Shown: one piece after another, positions 42,677 through 56,000 of the stretch
Layout of the letters: each line of letters begins with the position of its first letter
Position numbering within the stretch: position 1 is the first letter of the stretch
NCBI GenBank assembly: GCA_030710605.1
Contig: CP092874.1
Span: forward strand, 39,442,164-39,506,163
DNA: 64,000 nucleotides
Direction of reading: 5' to 3'
Source: Cordylochernes scorpioides
Lineage: Eukaryota > Arthropoda > Arachnida > Pseudoscorpiones > Chernetidae
Made by a program: the position numbers and the translations under genes
The notes under the pieces: generated by a model
What the model was told of the DNA's origin: nothing
Database searches by the model: none
What the model saw: only the letters and a program-made list of their open reading frames with translations

Positions 42677-43374
42677 AACTTTAATGGAGTCTTACATCAA
42701 CGGTGATTTTACATTGACTGTTTATATATCACTTCAATGGAGTCTCACATCAACAGTGATTTTACATTGACTGTTTATATAGCACTACAATGGAGTCTTA
42801 CATCAACAGTGATTTTACATTGACTGTTTATATATCACTACAATGGAGTCTCACATAAACAGTGATTTTACAATGACTGTTTATACATCACTTCAATGGA
42901 GTCTTACATCAACGGTGATTTTACAATGACTGTTTATATATCACTACAATGGGGTCTTACATTAACGGTAATTTTACATTGACTGTTTATACATCAACTA
43001 CAATGGAGTCTCACATCAACGGTGATTTTACATTGACTGTTTATACATCACTTCAATGGAGTCTTAGATCAAAGGTGATTTTACAATGACTGTTTATATA
43101 TCACTACAATGGAGTCTCACATCAACAGTGATTTTACATTGACTGTTTATACATCAACTACAATAGAGTCTTACATCAAAGGTGATTTTACAATGACTGT
43201 TTATATATCACTACAATGGGGTCTTACATCAACGGTGATTTTACAATGATTGTTTATATATCACTACAATGGAGTCTCACATCAAGGTGATTTTACAATG
43301 ACTGTTTATACATCACTTCAATGGAGTCTTACATCAACAGTGATTTTACAATGACTGTTTATATTGTTGCATCA
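42677..43374 (+). repeat. 53-bp minisatellite, about 13 units
   Basis: Same unit as 25569-27482. Lacks the inverted-repeat insert. Confidence 0.93.
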
Positions 43375-43750
43375 TGATTGATGCGAGTATTTTTAAAATT
43401 ATTTATAATATTATTTTTAATATATTTAAAATTTAAATTATACATTTATTTATTTTTATAAACAGATTATTACTATAAAATATTATGTACTATAAAACAT
43501 TTGTATTTTGATACACTAAATACCCCACCTGCTTTAAACTTTGATGTGATAAAAAAAGAGACTTTCTAGGTGCTGCCTAAATATATAGTTGTCTTATTAT
43601 TGACTACTTTAACCTTGTAGAATGGTTGAGACACGTTCTGGAAAGATGCAAGACACGTCTGAGGAGAGAAACACGACTGAAAAATCTGCCAAACCGCAGC
43701 CCAGTGCAACAATTGGTAGAGATGCAAGTGCCGACCCAGTTGTCTTGAAT
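43375..43750 (+). mobile_element. LTR-retroelement 5' fragment with gag start (block B only)
   Basis: Starts TGTTGCATCATG right after a minisatellite unit. After an AT-rich stretch an ATG at 43622 opens MVETRSGKMQDTSEERN..., the style of start seen in BEL/Pao and gypsy Gag. It is cut at about 43750 and joined to a second copy of the block B flank. Family assignment is weak. Confidence 0.4.
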
Positions 43751-44111
43751 CTCTTAAAATATGGGATAGTATTGTCAATATTACGTTTGAGATATATATT
43801 TATGAAAATTTAGAGTCATTTTTATCAATCATAATATATTTATAAACATGTTTTCTCTTAAAGAAATATTTTTTAAGGAATTATATCATAAACGAATTTT
43901 CTTTGCGAATTTTTATTTCATATAAGATAAATTATATCATTGAAATATATAAGATTAACTGTATATTCAGACCATATCAAATTGATACAAACATTTCAAA
44001 TCAGGTAACTACATCCTTGCAGATCAAACCTGTAGAGAACAGTCATATATTGAATATTATAATAACGATTAGATTCGATAAGGATAAGTTTCTTTATTGA
44101 ATATGAAAAAA

Positions 44112-44431
44112 GTTTTTTGTGCTTATACCTAGTACACACACCACATGGTACAGCCCATATTAATAATAATGGAGGGTAGAAGTTAGCGACTGCTTTTTAC
44201 TGTAAGTGCACCACATGTCTACACATGTAAAAAGCAGTTCGACTTTGCACTTACAAATGTGTCAGAGCCCTGTTTGATTACTTGAACTCGCTGGTGGGGT
44301 TGGACTTTTGCAAGACTCGGGGGCCATTGGAGTATTTTTTTTTTCACAGAAAAAAGTGCCCAACGCTGGAATTAAACCCGGGTCATAGTGGTCGAAAACC
44401 AACGGTTTAGACCATGCTTCCACCGACTCCC
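44112..44431 (-). mobile_element. tRNA-derived SINE (second in block B)
   Basis: Part of a re-duplicated flank (43750-44910) that repeats 41535-42676. Confidence 0.75.
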
Positions 44432-44634
44432 TTGAATGAAAGCAAATCGAGAATGATTTATCGAAATGGTGGAAAGGAGGCGTGTTCTGAAAAAAATACT
44501 TAATAGAATTGACAATACCTTTATTTGGCGATATTTAAACCTTCCAAGCTATACCCCGGGTTATATTCTGAGGGCAGAAACAAGAATGAATTTTCTCAAT
44601 GTCTTAACGAAGAAATTAACCATAATATTCTAAA
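44432..44634 (+). pseudogene. LINE RT C-terminal remnant, with deletion
   Basis: Third copy of this remnant. A short deletion removes the segment around WEHDQALIL. Confidence 0.5.
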
Positions 44635-44910
44635 TTAAAGTACTAAAAATTGAAATAGAAAAAAAGTTATCTTCAATTTGACAGGCGCAGTTATGAGATA
44701 TATCAACATCTGCAAACCAAAATATCGGGTTGATAAAAAGCCTCAAGGAAATATATAAAAACATCGGCTTCTCGTTGTTTGTTGGATATAGTGATTTCAG
44801 TACTTTACAAAGAAACATTCCTCTAGTTATTAGAACTGCAATGGACCAGTTTATACAGTTGGATTATACAAGACTCTGTACTTTATTCTCACTAAAAGTA
44901 TTTTATACAT

Positions 44911-46374
44911 CAACTTTAATGGAGTCTTACATCAACGGTGATTTTACAATGACTGTTTATATATCACTACAATGGAGTCTTACATCAACAGTGATTTTAT
45001 AATGACTGTTTATATATCACTACAATGGAGTCTCACATCAACGGTGAATTTACAATGACTGTTTATATATCACTACAATGGGGTCTTAAATCAACGGTGA
45101 TTTTAAAATGACTATATATCACTACAATGGGGTCTTACATCAACGGTGATTTTATAATGACTGTTTATACATCACTTCAATGGAGTCTTAGATCAACAGT
45201 GATTTTACAATGACTGTTTATATATCACTACAATGGAGTCTCACATCAACATTGATTTTACATTGACTGTTTATATATCACTACAATGGAGTCTTACATC
45301 AACGGTGATTTTACAATGACTGTTTATATATCACTACAATGGGGTCTTACATCAACGGTGATTTTACAATGATTGTTTATATACTCATATCACTACAATG
45401 GAGTCTCACATCAACGGTGATTTTACAATGACTGTTTATACATCACTTCAATGGAGTCTTACATCAACAGTGATTTTACAATGACTGTTTATATATCACT
45501 ACAATAGAGTCTTACATCAACGGTGATTTTACAATGACTGTTTATATATCACTACAATTGAGTCTTACATCAACGGTGATTTTACATTGACTGTTTATAT
45601 ATCACTACAATGGAGTCTCACATCAACGGTGATTTTACATTGACTGTTTATATATCACTACAATGGAGTCTTACATCAACAGTGATTTTACAATGACTGT
45701 TTATATATCACTTCAATAGAGTCTCACATCAACGGTGATTTTACAATGACTGTTTATACATCACTTCAATGGAGTCTTAGATCAACAGTGATTTTACAAT
45801 GACTGTTTATATATCACTACAATGGAGTCTCACATCAACGGTGATTTTACATTGACTGTATATTTATCACTACAATGGGGTCTTACATCAACGGTGATTT
45901 TACAATGACTGTTTATATATCACTACAATGGAGTCTCACATCAACGGTGATTTTACATTGACTGTTTATTTATCATTACAATGGGGTCTTACATCAACTG
46001 TTTATACATCAACTACAATAGAGTCTCACATCAACGGTGATTTTACAATGACTGTTTATACATCACTTCAATGGAGTCTTAGATCAACAGTGATTTTACA
46101 ATGACTATTTATATATCACTACAATGGAGTCTCACATCAACAGTGATTTTACATTGACTGTTTATTTATCACTACAATGGGGTCTTACATCAACGGTGAT
46201 TTTACAATGACTGTTTATATATCACTACAATGGAGTCTCACATCAACGGTGATTTTACATTGACTGTTTATTTATCACTACAATGGGGTCTTACATCAAC
46301 GGTGATTTTACAATGACTGTTTATATATCCCTACAATGGAGTTTTACATCAACGGTGATTTTACAATGACTGTA
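44911..46374 (+). repeat. 53-bp minisatellite, about 27 units
   Basis: Same unit. This array, not the 42677 one, borders the ankyrin gene flank as in block A. Confidence 0.94.
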
Positions 46375-47166
46375 AAGCGCTTTGTTTCCCAAGTAAGAAT
46401 TATATTTCCAAAATATTTAAACATAATAATGTTTTATTACTTAAAATAATATAAACTTAAAATGCACTTTGACCAATAACGAATTTAGCGATAAATGTTC
46501 ATACTGAACGTCCATCACTTAAAGCCGAGAAAGAATGTCCTAATCAAAAGATTGGTTATAAAAAAAGTCGCCATATGTTTTAAGGACAAAGTAGTAAAAG
46601 GGAATCCCCCAATGAATTAGCTTTCCAAATATTCACAGACAATAAACGCAAGACAAATGATGGATCCAACTTGAATAAAGGTAGATTTTTTTCTCCAATT
46701 TCTGTGTGTAATTGTTATATTACTTATGTAGAACAATCTAGAAGAATCCTGAATGGGACGGGTGTCTTCGATAAAGGCTTTTTATTGTTGTTTTTGCAAT
46801 TTTTGAAAATTATTTTGCTATTTTCAATTTCTAAATGATATTTAGATACAAGGACATTGTAGAGGCCATCTGCTAATCAAATTATAATTTTTAACGATAT
46901 TTTCTCATTTTATAAAATAAAAATTTAACATTCGTATTCGAAATATTTAAATTTCAATTGAAAAAAAATATATATTTATTTTCAGAGAGAAAATATTTTT
47001 TATATATATATTATTTTCTAAAAAAATCACCTTTTGTTTATGCTCAAAAACTTTGCGTAAAAAGAGCAGAATCTATTTTTTATATTTTTATTAACGAGTA
47101 TAAAATAAACATAAAATATAAAACGTGTATAAATATACCTTTGTGTATATAATTGATATTTTCACA
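46375..47166 (+). other. 5' flank of ankyrin gene B
   Basis: Non-coding, collinear with 27483-28277. TATAAATA at 47127-47134. Confidence 0.6.
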
Positions 47167-48387
47167 ATGAAGGTAACTAATTCTAAAAACATGAAATCTC
47201 GATTACAACAAGCATCTCAGAAAGGGCAAAAATACGTGGTTATTTCTTTAATAAGACAAGGAATAGATGTAAATGCTAGGTTTCAATTTGGTGTTACGGC
47301 TTTACATGAATGTTCAAAGTTTGGCCATGTTGGTACAGCCCGTGTCTTGATAGAAGCCGGTGCTGAGGTCAATAGAAAGGATTATTGCTCTTCAACACCT
47401 TTATATCTGGCTATACTTTATAAACATGTCGAAATGGTCAGGTTACTCTTGGATTCAGGAGCTCGTGTAAACAGCACAGGTCTTTGGGGCACCACGCCTT
47501 TATATTTATCATGTTTTTATGCCCCAAATAGGGAAATTGCTAATATTCTAATTGAATATGGGGCTGATGTAAATCAAAGAATAGATGAAAATTCCGGGGC
47601 TATATTGCATTGTATAAGTGAAGTAAATGATGCTCACATCTTAATAAGAAATGGAGCTTTAATTGATATACAAGATTCTATTGGCTATACCCCCTTACAC
47701 AAGGCTGTTCTAAGAGGCAATATAGAAATGGTTATGTTTTTACTTTCGAAAGGAGCGGATCCTAACACAATGAATTATTTCAACAGATATCCATTACACA
47801 CAGCTATAGATCGTTGTGATCTAAATGCCGCCGAGCTGTTGATCTTCGGTGGGGCAGATCTTTTTATCAAGTTTAATGGATTAAGATTTTTAAATCAAGC
47901 CATAGATTACTATTACATAGATATGGCGAAGTTAATAATCATGCATATGGTCGTAAAAAAACCAAGTCACTTGAAGCCTGAGATCGTTGCCAATGAACCG
48001 ACACTATCAAAATATTGGGACGACTGTCAAGCTGAAGTTGAATATATGGACAAGACCGTCATTGGGAAAAGCACCATTACCTACCGCAAGTTTGTCCTGG
48101 AATCCTGTGAGAACAAGCTGGCACTATTTCTCTCCCATAAAACAACTAAGGTAAATAAAACACTATCCAATGCTAAAGTTCTGAATAAAAAACTCAAAAT
48201 ATATTCTTTGCCGATCAGAAAAAAGGTTGCTATGGGTAAAAAAAGAAAGACATTACTTGACAAAATGAAGACTTTCGTGAAAACGACCAAGCTACAACAT
48301 CTGAGTTTTACTACAAAAGCCGAAGTTGTACAATGTTTGGAGAATTACCTCATAGAATATCAAGTGAACTCTCCAATTTTAATGTAA
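47167..48387 (+). CDS. Ankyrin-repeat protein with PRANC/F-box-like C-terminus (copy B)
   Basis: 406 codons, same start and stop context as copy A. A longer frame upstream uses no ATG, so 47167 is the start. By eye the proteins differ at about 30 positions plus one deleted codon, mostly within the ankyrin repeats (residues about 55-215), for example GEFFEV versus DENSGA at 141-146 and KNYKDYSTPLDM versus KDYCSSTPLYL at 71-82. The C-terminal 130 residues differ at only four or five. Both frames are intact. AATAAA at 48592-48597. Function as for copy A: a protein-interaction scaffold, possibly a ubiquitin-ligase adaptor, by family inference. Confidence 0.85.
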   Translation: MKVTNSKNMKSRLQQASQKGQKYVVISLIRQGIDVNARFQFGVTALHECSKFGHVGTARVLIEAGAEVNRKDYCSSTPLYLAILYKHVEMVRLLLDSGARVNSTGLWGTTPLYLSCFYAPNREIANILIEYGADVNQRIDENSGAILHCISEVNDAHILIRNGALIDIQDSIGYTPLHKAVLRGNIEMVMFLLSKGADPNTMNYFNRYPLHTAIDRCDLNAAELLIFGGADLFIKFNGLRFLNQAIDYYYIDMAKLIIMHMVVKKPSHLKPEIVANEPTLSKYWDDCQAEVEYMDKTVIGKSTITYRKFVLESCENKLALFLSHKTTKVNKTLSNAKVLNKKLKIYSLPIRKKVAMGKKRKTLLDKMKTFVKTTKLQHLSFTTKAEVVQCLENYLIEYQVNSPILM

Positions 48388-49504
48388 ATATGATAATTTC
48401 TAAATTTATATATTCCCTGAAGTCAACAAACAAAAGTATAACTGTAAAATTTCAAATTCTTAATTGCAAAAAAAATGGAAATGGTCCAAATTTATGTACA
48501 ATGTAGTGCAAGAGCCTGTTCAATGTAAGAATCAAGAATGATGATTAGGCTTAAGTCTTATTAAAGTGTTATATTTAAAATCCTGTGACAAAATAAAGTA
48601 TGCCTGAGATTATAAGATTTTCTAATATATCTTATTTTCTCTCAGCCAATAATGTAAAATAAAAATGAATATCAAGATACAACTTTCCCCAATTTATTTA
48701 TTCACTCTCAAAATATATATTTAAAAAAAAATAGAGAAATCTATAGATAAATCTTTAATAAAAAAGGCATATATTGGATCAAAATATCATATTGGTAAAT
48801 ATATTGGTAAAATAAATGATATTTTGATCCAATATATGCCTTTATAATTTAAAAATATATTTATATATGATGATATTTTTACCCCTCATTTTTTATTTAT
48901 AAATATAAAGGCAAATGAAAAAGGCATTTTTAAACGCTATTTTTAAACAATTCACCATTTCAACTATAATTTACTTTTATTTGTTATATTTCACCAATAT
49001 GATTCAAATATGTCTTATAATGATGCATTAGCCCCCCATTTGTTATCAAAATACGAAACTATTTTAGACGCGTATGATTCTTTTTTTTTTTAAATAAACA
49101 AATTCTACTGACCTTACTGAAATGGATCATGTATATAATTAAATTAACAATATCAACTAATACTATCACCTATATAAATAAAATGTGGGCATTTATTTTT
49201 AAAGTTTTTATTTAACTTGCACTCATGTCTTTCTGTGCACAAATTTTGTAATTGATTTTTAACCTACTTCCAGAGCACATAGGAAGTTGAACACTTGTAC
49301 ACTTGTTAGAACCTGATGTAAGTTGACAAAATATCTTCTGTCAAAAAAATTTGAAATCAATTAGAATGTAGAAGTCTGAAATTTTGTACACTTATTCGAA
49401 CCTAATGACAATTCAGGTTGGTAAATTTTTAAACTTCTTGTTTGTTAGAGTGGTCGGAAATGAACTAATTTCCGAATAGTCTCTCAAATTTTATAATTTA
49501 CTTT
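48388..49504. other. 3' flank of ankyrin gene B
   Basis: Collinear with 29502-30554; no additional gene. Confidence 0.65.
48763..48843. repeat. 28-bp-arm inverted repeat with 25-bp loop
   Basis: Arms 48763-48790 and 48816-48843 are perfect complements (AAAGGCATATATTGGATCAA...). The loop holds two copies of ATTGGTAAA. Block A keeps only the outer part. Confidence 0.93.
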
Positions 49505-49805
49505 GGGGGTCGGTAGAAGGATTTTCTAAACAGTTATTATCGACCGCTATGAGCCGGGTTCGATTCCCGCATTGGGCACTTTTCCTGATAAAAAAAAAAT
49601 CCTTCAATGGCCCCGATTATTGCAAAAGTCCAACCCCACTAACGAGTGCAAGTAACAAACGGGGCTCTGACGCATTTGTAAGTGCAAAATCGAACTGCAT
49701 TTCACATGTTTAGACATTTGGTGCACTTACAGTAAAAGCAGTCGCCTACTTCTACCCACCATGATTATCATGGCCTGTACTACGTGTACTAGGGATAAAC
49801 AAAAC
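49505..49805 (+). mobile_element. tRNA-derived SINE, plus strand
   Basis: Counterpart of 30555-30866. Confidence 0.75.
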
Positions 49806-50952
49806 ATAATAATTTACTTTTAATATACTTTCAGACTACATGGAAGTATTAAATTTTGAACACTCGCTCAGTTCAACCACCATTGGAGGTGATACCCGAG
49901 TGATATATATTTAGATACTATTTTTTTTAATATAATTGTTTGTTATTAGCATTATCTATTTGTTTGCATCAGCATAATTTAATCTAATCTTTGATAGAGG
50001 GCGCTGTTCGTGAGCTAAGTAGAATAATTTGAATACATAATTTTAATAATTGATTTATATGTTTTTTAAAATAGCCTATCGTCTTCCCCGTATTTTTTTC
50101 CTATGTATGGAATTTATGGTTTGAATTAGTGAACAACGGCGAATTTGTATACCGGACATACAGACAAACAAACATACAAACATTCATTTTTATATATATA
50201 AGATATACCTATATAAGTGTGTCACACACACACAACATCCTTCCTTTCCTTATTATATCTATAAAAATGAAATCCAAAATCGATGTTTGTTATCGCGTTG
50301 CGCAAAATCTACAGAATATATCATTATGAAATTTCGCATGTAGGTAGCTGAAGATTTCGTTTAACATATAAGCTATTCAAAAAAACTAAAAAGGTCAATG
50401 TGCTTTTTTTTTTAAAGCCAAAAAGCGTTATTTCCAGCCTTTTACCGCTTGGGCGCAGCACTGGTCGCGACGATAAATGAATTCGATTGGTTAAAAATTT
50501 ACATGTGGTTTGTTTACACGATTATGTTAGTTTGTTTTACACGATGATTGTTTTTAAAAGGTAAGATTATCCAATCGCCGTGAAACTTTAGAAATTTAGT
50601 TAATATACTACTGGGAAAGTTTCTGGTTTGAATCTGATTTGAAATAAATATTCTTTGCAATTTTATTTGCAAATTTTCTACTTTCACTCGCAAGCAGCCC
50701 CTCTCGCGGTATCTGGTGAAATTACATTTATAAATTGTAAAAATGCTTAAAATGTGTTCCAAATATAATAAATTTAATTTGAGAATTTAATAATATAATA
50801 TTCCATAAACGTTAAAAACTTGGCATTTCAATATTAATATATATTTAAAGAAAATAGTGTAACGTTTATGTGTTAAATGTTAAAATGTAATGTTGAAATA
50901 TATATTTTTAATTGTTAATTTAATTTGTTGTCTATTCTATTTTTATCTTTTA

Positions 50953-52171
50953 TCTATATATATAAAATTGAATGTCTGTCTGTACTCTATAGATTCAAAA
51001 ACTATACATCGAATCGCCGTGAAGTTTTGGGATATTATTTGGTATATCCCCTGGAAGGTTTTTGAAAAATAATTTCATGAATATCTTGAATATCCTTAGA
51101 GTTATTTGCAGATCTGTAGATTTAACTCGCTAGCAGCGCCCCCATTGTGACGATGTTAACAAGTTTTTATCTAAAAGTTTTATTATCACTAAGTTTGTTA
51201 TCTTAAAGATTATCTATCAAAAGTATGATTTTCTACCTATTAATTGCGTCAAGTCAAAGTTAGTTTTATCATTTATCTACAACATATATATTGGGAGAAT
51301 AGATAAAATGATGATTTTGTAATGTAGAAAATTAGAAAAGACAAAATTCAGGATGACACGGCAATTTATTTGAGACAAGAATATTGATAATTAATATTGA
51401 TTTTATTCAACTTATCGAGTATTTTTTAAGGGACCGAAGAAAAAATGTTCACTTTATCGAGAGATTCAAATTTATGAGTTTCAAATTATCAAAATATATA
51501 TATTATTTTTTACATATGTTATATTCAAATGGCATTTATGTAGGGATAATTTTATTGTTAATTTTTAATTTGATGTATTGTATACATTTTATCTTAGTAA
51601 ATTAAATTTTATTGCCCTCTATCGTTAAAATTTTACACAAATAAATTTTCTCGATGCAATACCTTGAAATTTATATGTATGTACCTCTACAGACCTATAA
51701 GCTTATGTCCATAGTTCACTAAACACCATTTAGCTGCCTTCCATAGAAAATGCAGGGTATATAACAAAACCAGTCCAATACAATAGTAGAGCGGTCTAGA
51801 GATTAATTTGGCGAAACCGCTGAGAGGGTTCACTACTGATGAGCCAAGCCCTCTCATTCATTAAATCATATCATTGCAGTAAGGTCTGTAGAGATTTAAA
51901 AGAAACGCATTGCCAGAAAATTTATTTGTGTAAAATTTTATACATTTTATCATTAATTAATTATTATTCAGGTATTAAAACTGCCTTTTTGTTCAAAGAC
52001 AGCAACGTTTAAACGGGTACAACTAGGTGGAGCAGATAATCAAACATAAAGTTATCTTGCCAAGTATCGATTCCGTAGGGATTGGATGTTTTCTAAAATT
52101 GTTTTAACTAATGTTCGTTAGGTAAACTTTCACTAGGGTAAAACCCGGGCGAAGCCGGGTACATCCGTTAG
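50953..52171 (+). mobile_element. Helitron array member 1 with internal insertion
   Basis: Counterpart of 32020-32871, enlarged by the insertion at 51594-51951. Ends in hairpin CCCGGGCGAAGCCGGG and TTAG. Confidence 0.78.
51594..51951. mobile_element. Block B-only insertion with inverted ends
   Basis: Absent from block A at about 32635. The string TACATTTTATC occurs before and at the end of the insert, a target duplication of about 11-13 bp. AAAATTTTACACAAATAAAT near the left end and ATTTATTTGTGTAAAATTTT near the right end are inverted repeats. No coding region. Family unknown. Confidence 0.75.
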
Positions 52172-52175
52172 TCTA

Positions 52176-52938
52176 TCTATATATATAAAATTGAATGTCT
52201 GTCTGTCTGTTTGTACTCTATAGATTCAAAAACCATACATCCAATAGCCGTGAAATTTTGGGATATTATTAGGTATAACACCGGGAAGGTTTTTGAAAAA
52301 TAATCTCATGAATATCTTGAATATCCTTAGAGTTATTTGCAGATTTGTAGATTTAACTCGCAAGCAGCGCCCCCATTGTGACGATGTTAACAAGTTTTCT
52401 TATCACTAAGTTTGTTATCTTAAATATTATTTATCAAAAGTAAGATTATCTCAGGATGACACAGCAATTTATTTGAGACAAGAATAATGATACAATTCCA
52501 AGGCGTAAGATACTATTCCTTTAACTTCCAATTACCGAGGGAACCAATTAATATTGATTTTATTCAACTTATCGAGTATTTTTCAAGGGACCGGGAAAAA
52601 ATGTTCACTAGATAAAACTATGATTTTCTAATGTAGAAAATTAGGAAAGACAAAATTCAGGATGACACGGCACACAGGGACCGGGAAAAAATGTTCACTA
52701 GATAAAACGATGATTTTGTAATGTAGAAAATTAGGAAAGACAAAATTCAGGATGACACGGCACACAGGGACCGGGAAAAAAATGTCCACTTTATCGAAAG
52801 ATTCAAATTTACGAGTTTCAAATTATCAAAATATATCTTTTTTTTTAAATAAGTTTATAGAGAATTGTTTTAACAAATGTTCGTTAGACAAACCTTTACT
52901 CGGGTAAAACCCCGGGCGAAGCCAGGTACATCCGCTAG
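52176..52938 (+). mobile_element. Helitron array member 2
   Basis: Combines the 5' part of block A member 2 and the 3' part of member 3; ends CCGCTAG. Confidence 0.78.
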
Positions 52939-53424
52939 TATATATATAAATGAATGTATGTGTGTCTGTCTGTCCTTTATGCCTGACCAAACCACTCATT
53001 GGAACGCCATGAAACTTTGGGAAGTTATTTAGTATAGTACTGGGAAGGTTTCAAGCAAATAAAATTTTTGAAATAACTTTTCGCCTAAAAATAATCAAGA
53101 TAAATATTCTAATTTATCTGTTATAATTCAACAATCTGCTCTAAATATTATCATGATGATACGATGATTTTGTAATGTAGAAAATTAGGAAAGGAAAAAT
53201 TCAGAATGACACGGCAATTTATTTGAGACAAGAATAATGATACAATTCCAAGGCAAGATACTATTCCTTTAACTTCCAATTACCGAGGGAACCAATTTAT
53301 ATTGATTTTATTCAACTTATCGAGTATTTTTAAAGGGACCGGGAAAATGTTCAATTTATCGAGAGATTCGTTAGACAAACTTTTACACGGGTAAAACCCG
53401 GGCGAAGCCGGGTACGTCCGCTAG
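52939..53424 (+). mobile_element. Helitron array member 3
   Basis: Counterpart of 34201-34678; ends CCGCTAG. Copied again at 56001-56486. Confidence 0.8.
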
Positions 53425-54065
53425 TGGTTTTATAATAATGAAGATGAATATTACATTGTTGTTGTTTATTATCGTTTGTTTATATAAATAAATACAGTGT
53501 ATGTGATGATGATAACAAAAATGAATTTTTAAATCCTTATCCTTTCCTTATTTATATCTATAAAAATGAAATCCAAAATCGATATTTGTTATCGCGTTGC
53601 GCAAAATCTACAGAATCAATCTTTATGAAATTTCGCATGTAGGTAGCTGAAGTTATCGTTTAACATATAGGCTATTAAAAAAACTAAAAAGGGTAATGTG
53701 TTTCTTTTTTTTTAAATGTAAAACCAAATGGAGTTAGTTCCAGCCTTTTACCGCTTGGCGCCGCACTGGTCGCGACGATAAATGAATTTGATTGGTTAAT
53801 AATTTTACACGTTTAAACGATGAATGTTTGTTTGTTTACACGATGAATGTTTTTAACAGGTAAGATGATCCAATCGCCGTGAAACTTTAGAAAGTTATTT
53901 ACTATACTACTGGGAAGGTTTCTGGTTTGAATTTGTTTTGAAATAAATATTCATTGCAATTTTATTTGCAAATTTCTACTTATACTCGCAAGCAGCGCCT
54001 CTCGCGGTTTCTGGTGAAATTACATTTATAAAAGTTAAAAATGCTAGAACATGTTCCAAGTTTAA

Positions 54066-54412
54066 TCTACTTATATAATTGCCTTATTCTGTCTGTGTGA
54101 AGTTCACGGAGAGATTTTGGTCAGAATGGATAAAATAAAAAAATGTCAAGGGATGGGAATCGAACCCACGACCTTCCGCTTACCGGGCAGATGCCATGAC
54201 CACTAGGCTACCCTGGACATATTTTTCCGTTCATAAAGTTAATATATGAATTGAAACATTTTAAAAACACACAGTTTGGAACGGGACGTTTCACAAGAGT
54301 GACATCCATGGCGCCAATTTATAATTGTAACGAATAGTATTTGAATTAAAACGTTTTTAAAATATATACGCACTCGGGGAAAACCCGCGCGTTGCCCCGG
54401 CCATTCAGCTAG
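54066..54412 (+). mobile_element. Helitron carrying a tRNA-like gene
   Basis: Counterpart of 35321-35667, same borders. Confidence 0.82.
54145..54217 (-). tRNA. tRNA-like gene, anticodon GGT
   Basis: Same 73-nt cloverleaf as 35400-35472, also followed by a T-run. Confidence 0.6.
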
Positions 54413-54839
54413 TAAATCTAATATTTAATTTGAGGATTTAGTAATATAATATTCCAATGACGTAAAAAAAATTGACATTTCAATATTAATATATATTTTA
54501 AAATATATCTTATCTAAATTTAATAATGGTTTTCAAAAATATTATGTGTTTCCAGAATATACGAGTATATAAGCGCATATAACAATATTTATATACGTTT
54601 ATAAATCTATATATAGTGAATTGGATGTTTTATAGAATTGTTTAAACAAATGTTCGTTAGGCAAATTTTACTCGGATAAAAATTTAATAATTGATTTATT
54701 TATATTTTTTAAAATAGCCTATCGTCTTCCCCGTATTTTTACCTATGTATGGAAATTTTGGTTTGAATTAGTGAACTACTGCGAATTTGTATACTGGACA
54801 TACAAACAAACAAACATACAAATATTGATTTATATATAT

Positions 54840-55190
54840 ACTAGACGGGTGACCCGGGCTTCGCCTCGGGATTGACCCGCGTGTATATCTACCCGAGTGA
54901 TATATATTTAGATAAGATTTTTTTATAATTGTTTGTTATTAGCATTATCTATTTGTTTGCATCAGCATAATTTAATCTAATCTTTGATAGAGGGCGCTGT
55001 TCGTGAGCTAGGTAGAATAATTTAAATATATAGTTTTAATAATTGATTTATATATTTTTGAAAATAGCCTATCGTCTTCCCCGTATTTTTTTACCTATGT
55101 ATGGAAATTTTGGTTTGAATTAGTGAACTACTCCGAATTTGTATATCGGACATACAAACAAACAAACATACAAACATTGATTTTTATCTA
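54840..55190 (-). mobile_element. Helitron, family of 22619
   Basis: Counterpart of 36090-36435, with CTAG near 54840 and hairpin GGTGACCCGGGCTTCGCC. Confidence 0.78.
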
Positions 55191-56000
55191 TATTAATAAA
55201 ATGCAAATTTCATAAGTGTACATCACTAAAAACTTTCGTTACAATGTATCAATTTCAACCAAATTTTCAACATTTATGTAAAACGAGATGGAGCAGGTTT
55301 TGCTTAACATCAAAATATTTTTCCCTAACATTAACATGCGTAACTTCGCTGTTATCGATTAAATGCAAAAAAAATCAACAGAGTTAATTTTATTTATATA
55401 TAAATACAAAATTAAATTTCAACAGAGTTAATTTTTTTACATACTAGCTAATAATCTCAATCTAAAAAAATATTCAAAACGAGCAATTTTAAGATAACAC
55501 CATATGTAAAACAGTCGGCCAAGAAAACAAATAACGTGTGATATATATATATTATAATATATAAAATAAAATCTTAAATATTATTTATCAAAAGTAAGAT
55601 TATCTCAGGATGACACGGCAATTTATTTGAGACAAGAATAATGATACAATTCCAAGGCGAAGATACTATTCCTTTAACTTCCAATTACCGAGGGAACCAA
55701 TTAATATTGATTTTATTCAACTTATCGAGTATTTTTCAAGGGACCGGGAAAAAATGTTCACTAGATAAAACGATGATTTTGTAATGTAGAAAATTAGGAA
55801 AGACAAAATTCAGGATGACACGGCACACAGGGACCGGGAAAAAATGTCCACTTTATCGAAAGATTCAAATTTACGAGTTTCAAATTATCAAAATATATCT
55901 TTTTTTTTAAATAAGTTTATAGAGAATTGTTTTAACAAATGTTCGTTAGACAAACCTTTACTCGGGTAAAACCCCGGGCGAAGCCAGGTACATCCGCTAG

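Noticed and set aside
47125-47166. Upstream extension of ankyrin frame B by 14 codons
   Set aside because: It starts at GTG, not ATG, and is not conserved in copy A; the shared ATG at 47167 is preferred.
51820-51860. CTGATGAG motif resembling a hammerhead ribozyme core, also near 23061
   Set aside because: A GAAA element lies upstream with a matching TTGGC/GCCAA stem, but the space between GAAA and CTGATGAG is too short for the two remaining helices, and no correctly ordered CGAAAC and cleavage site follow.
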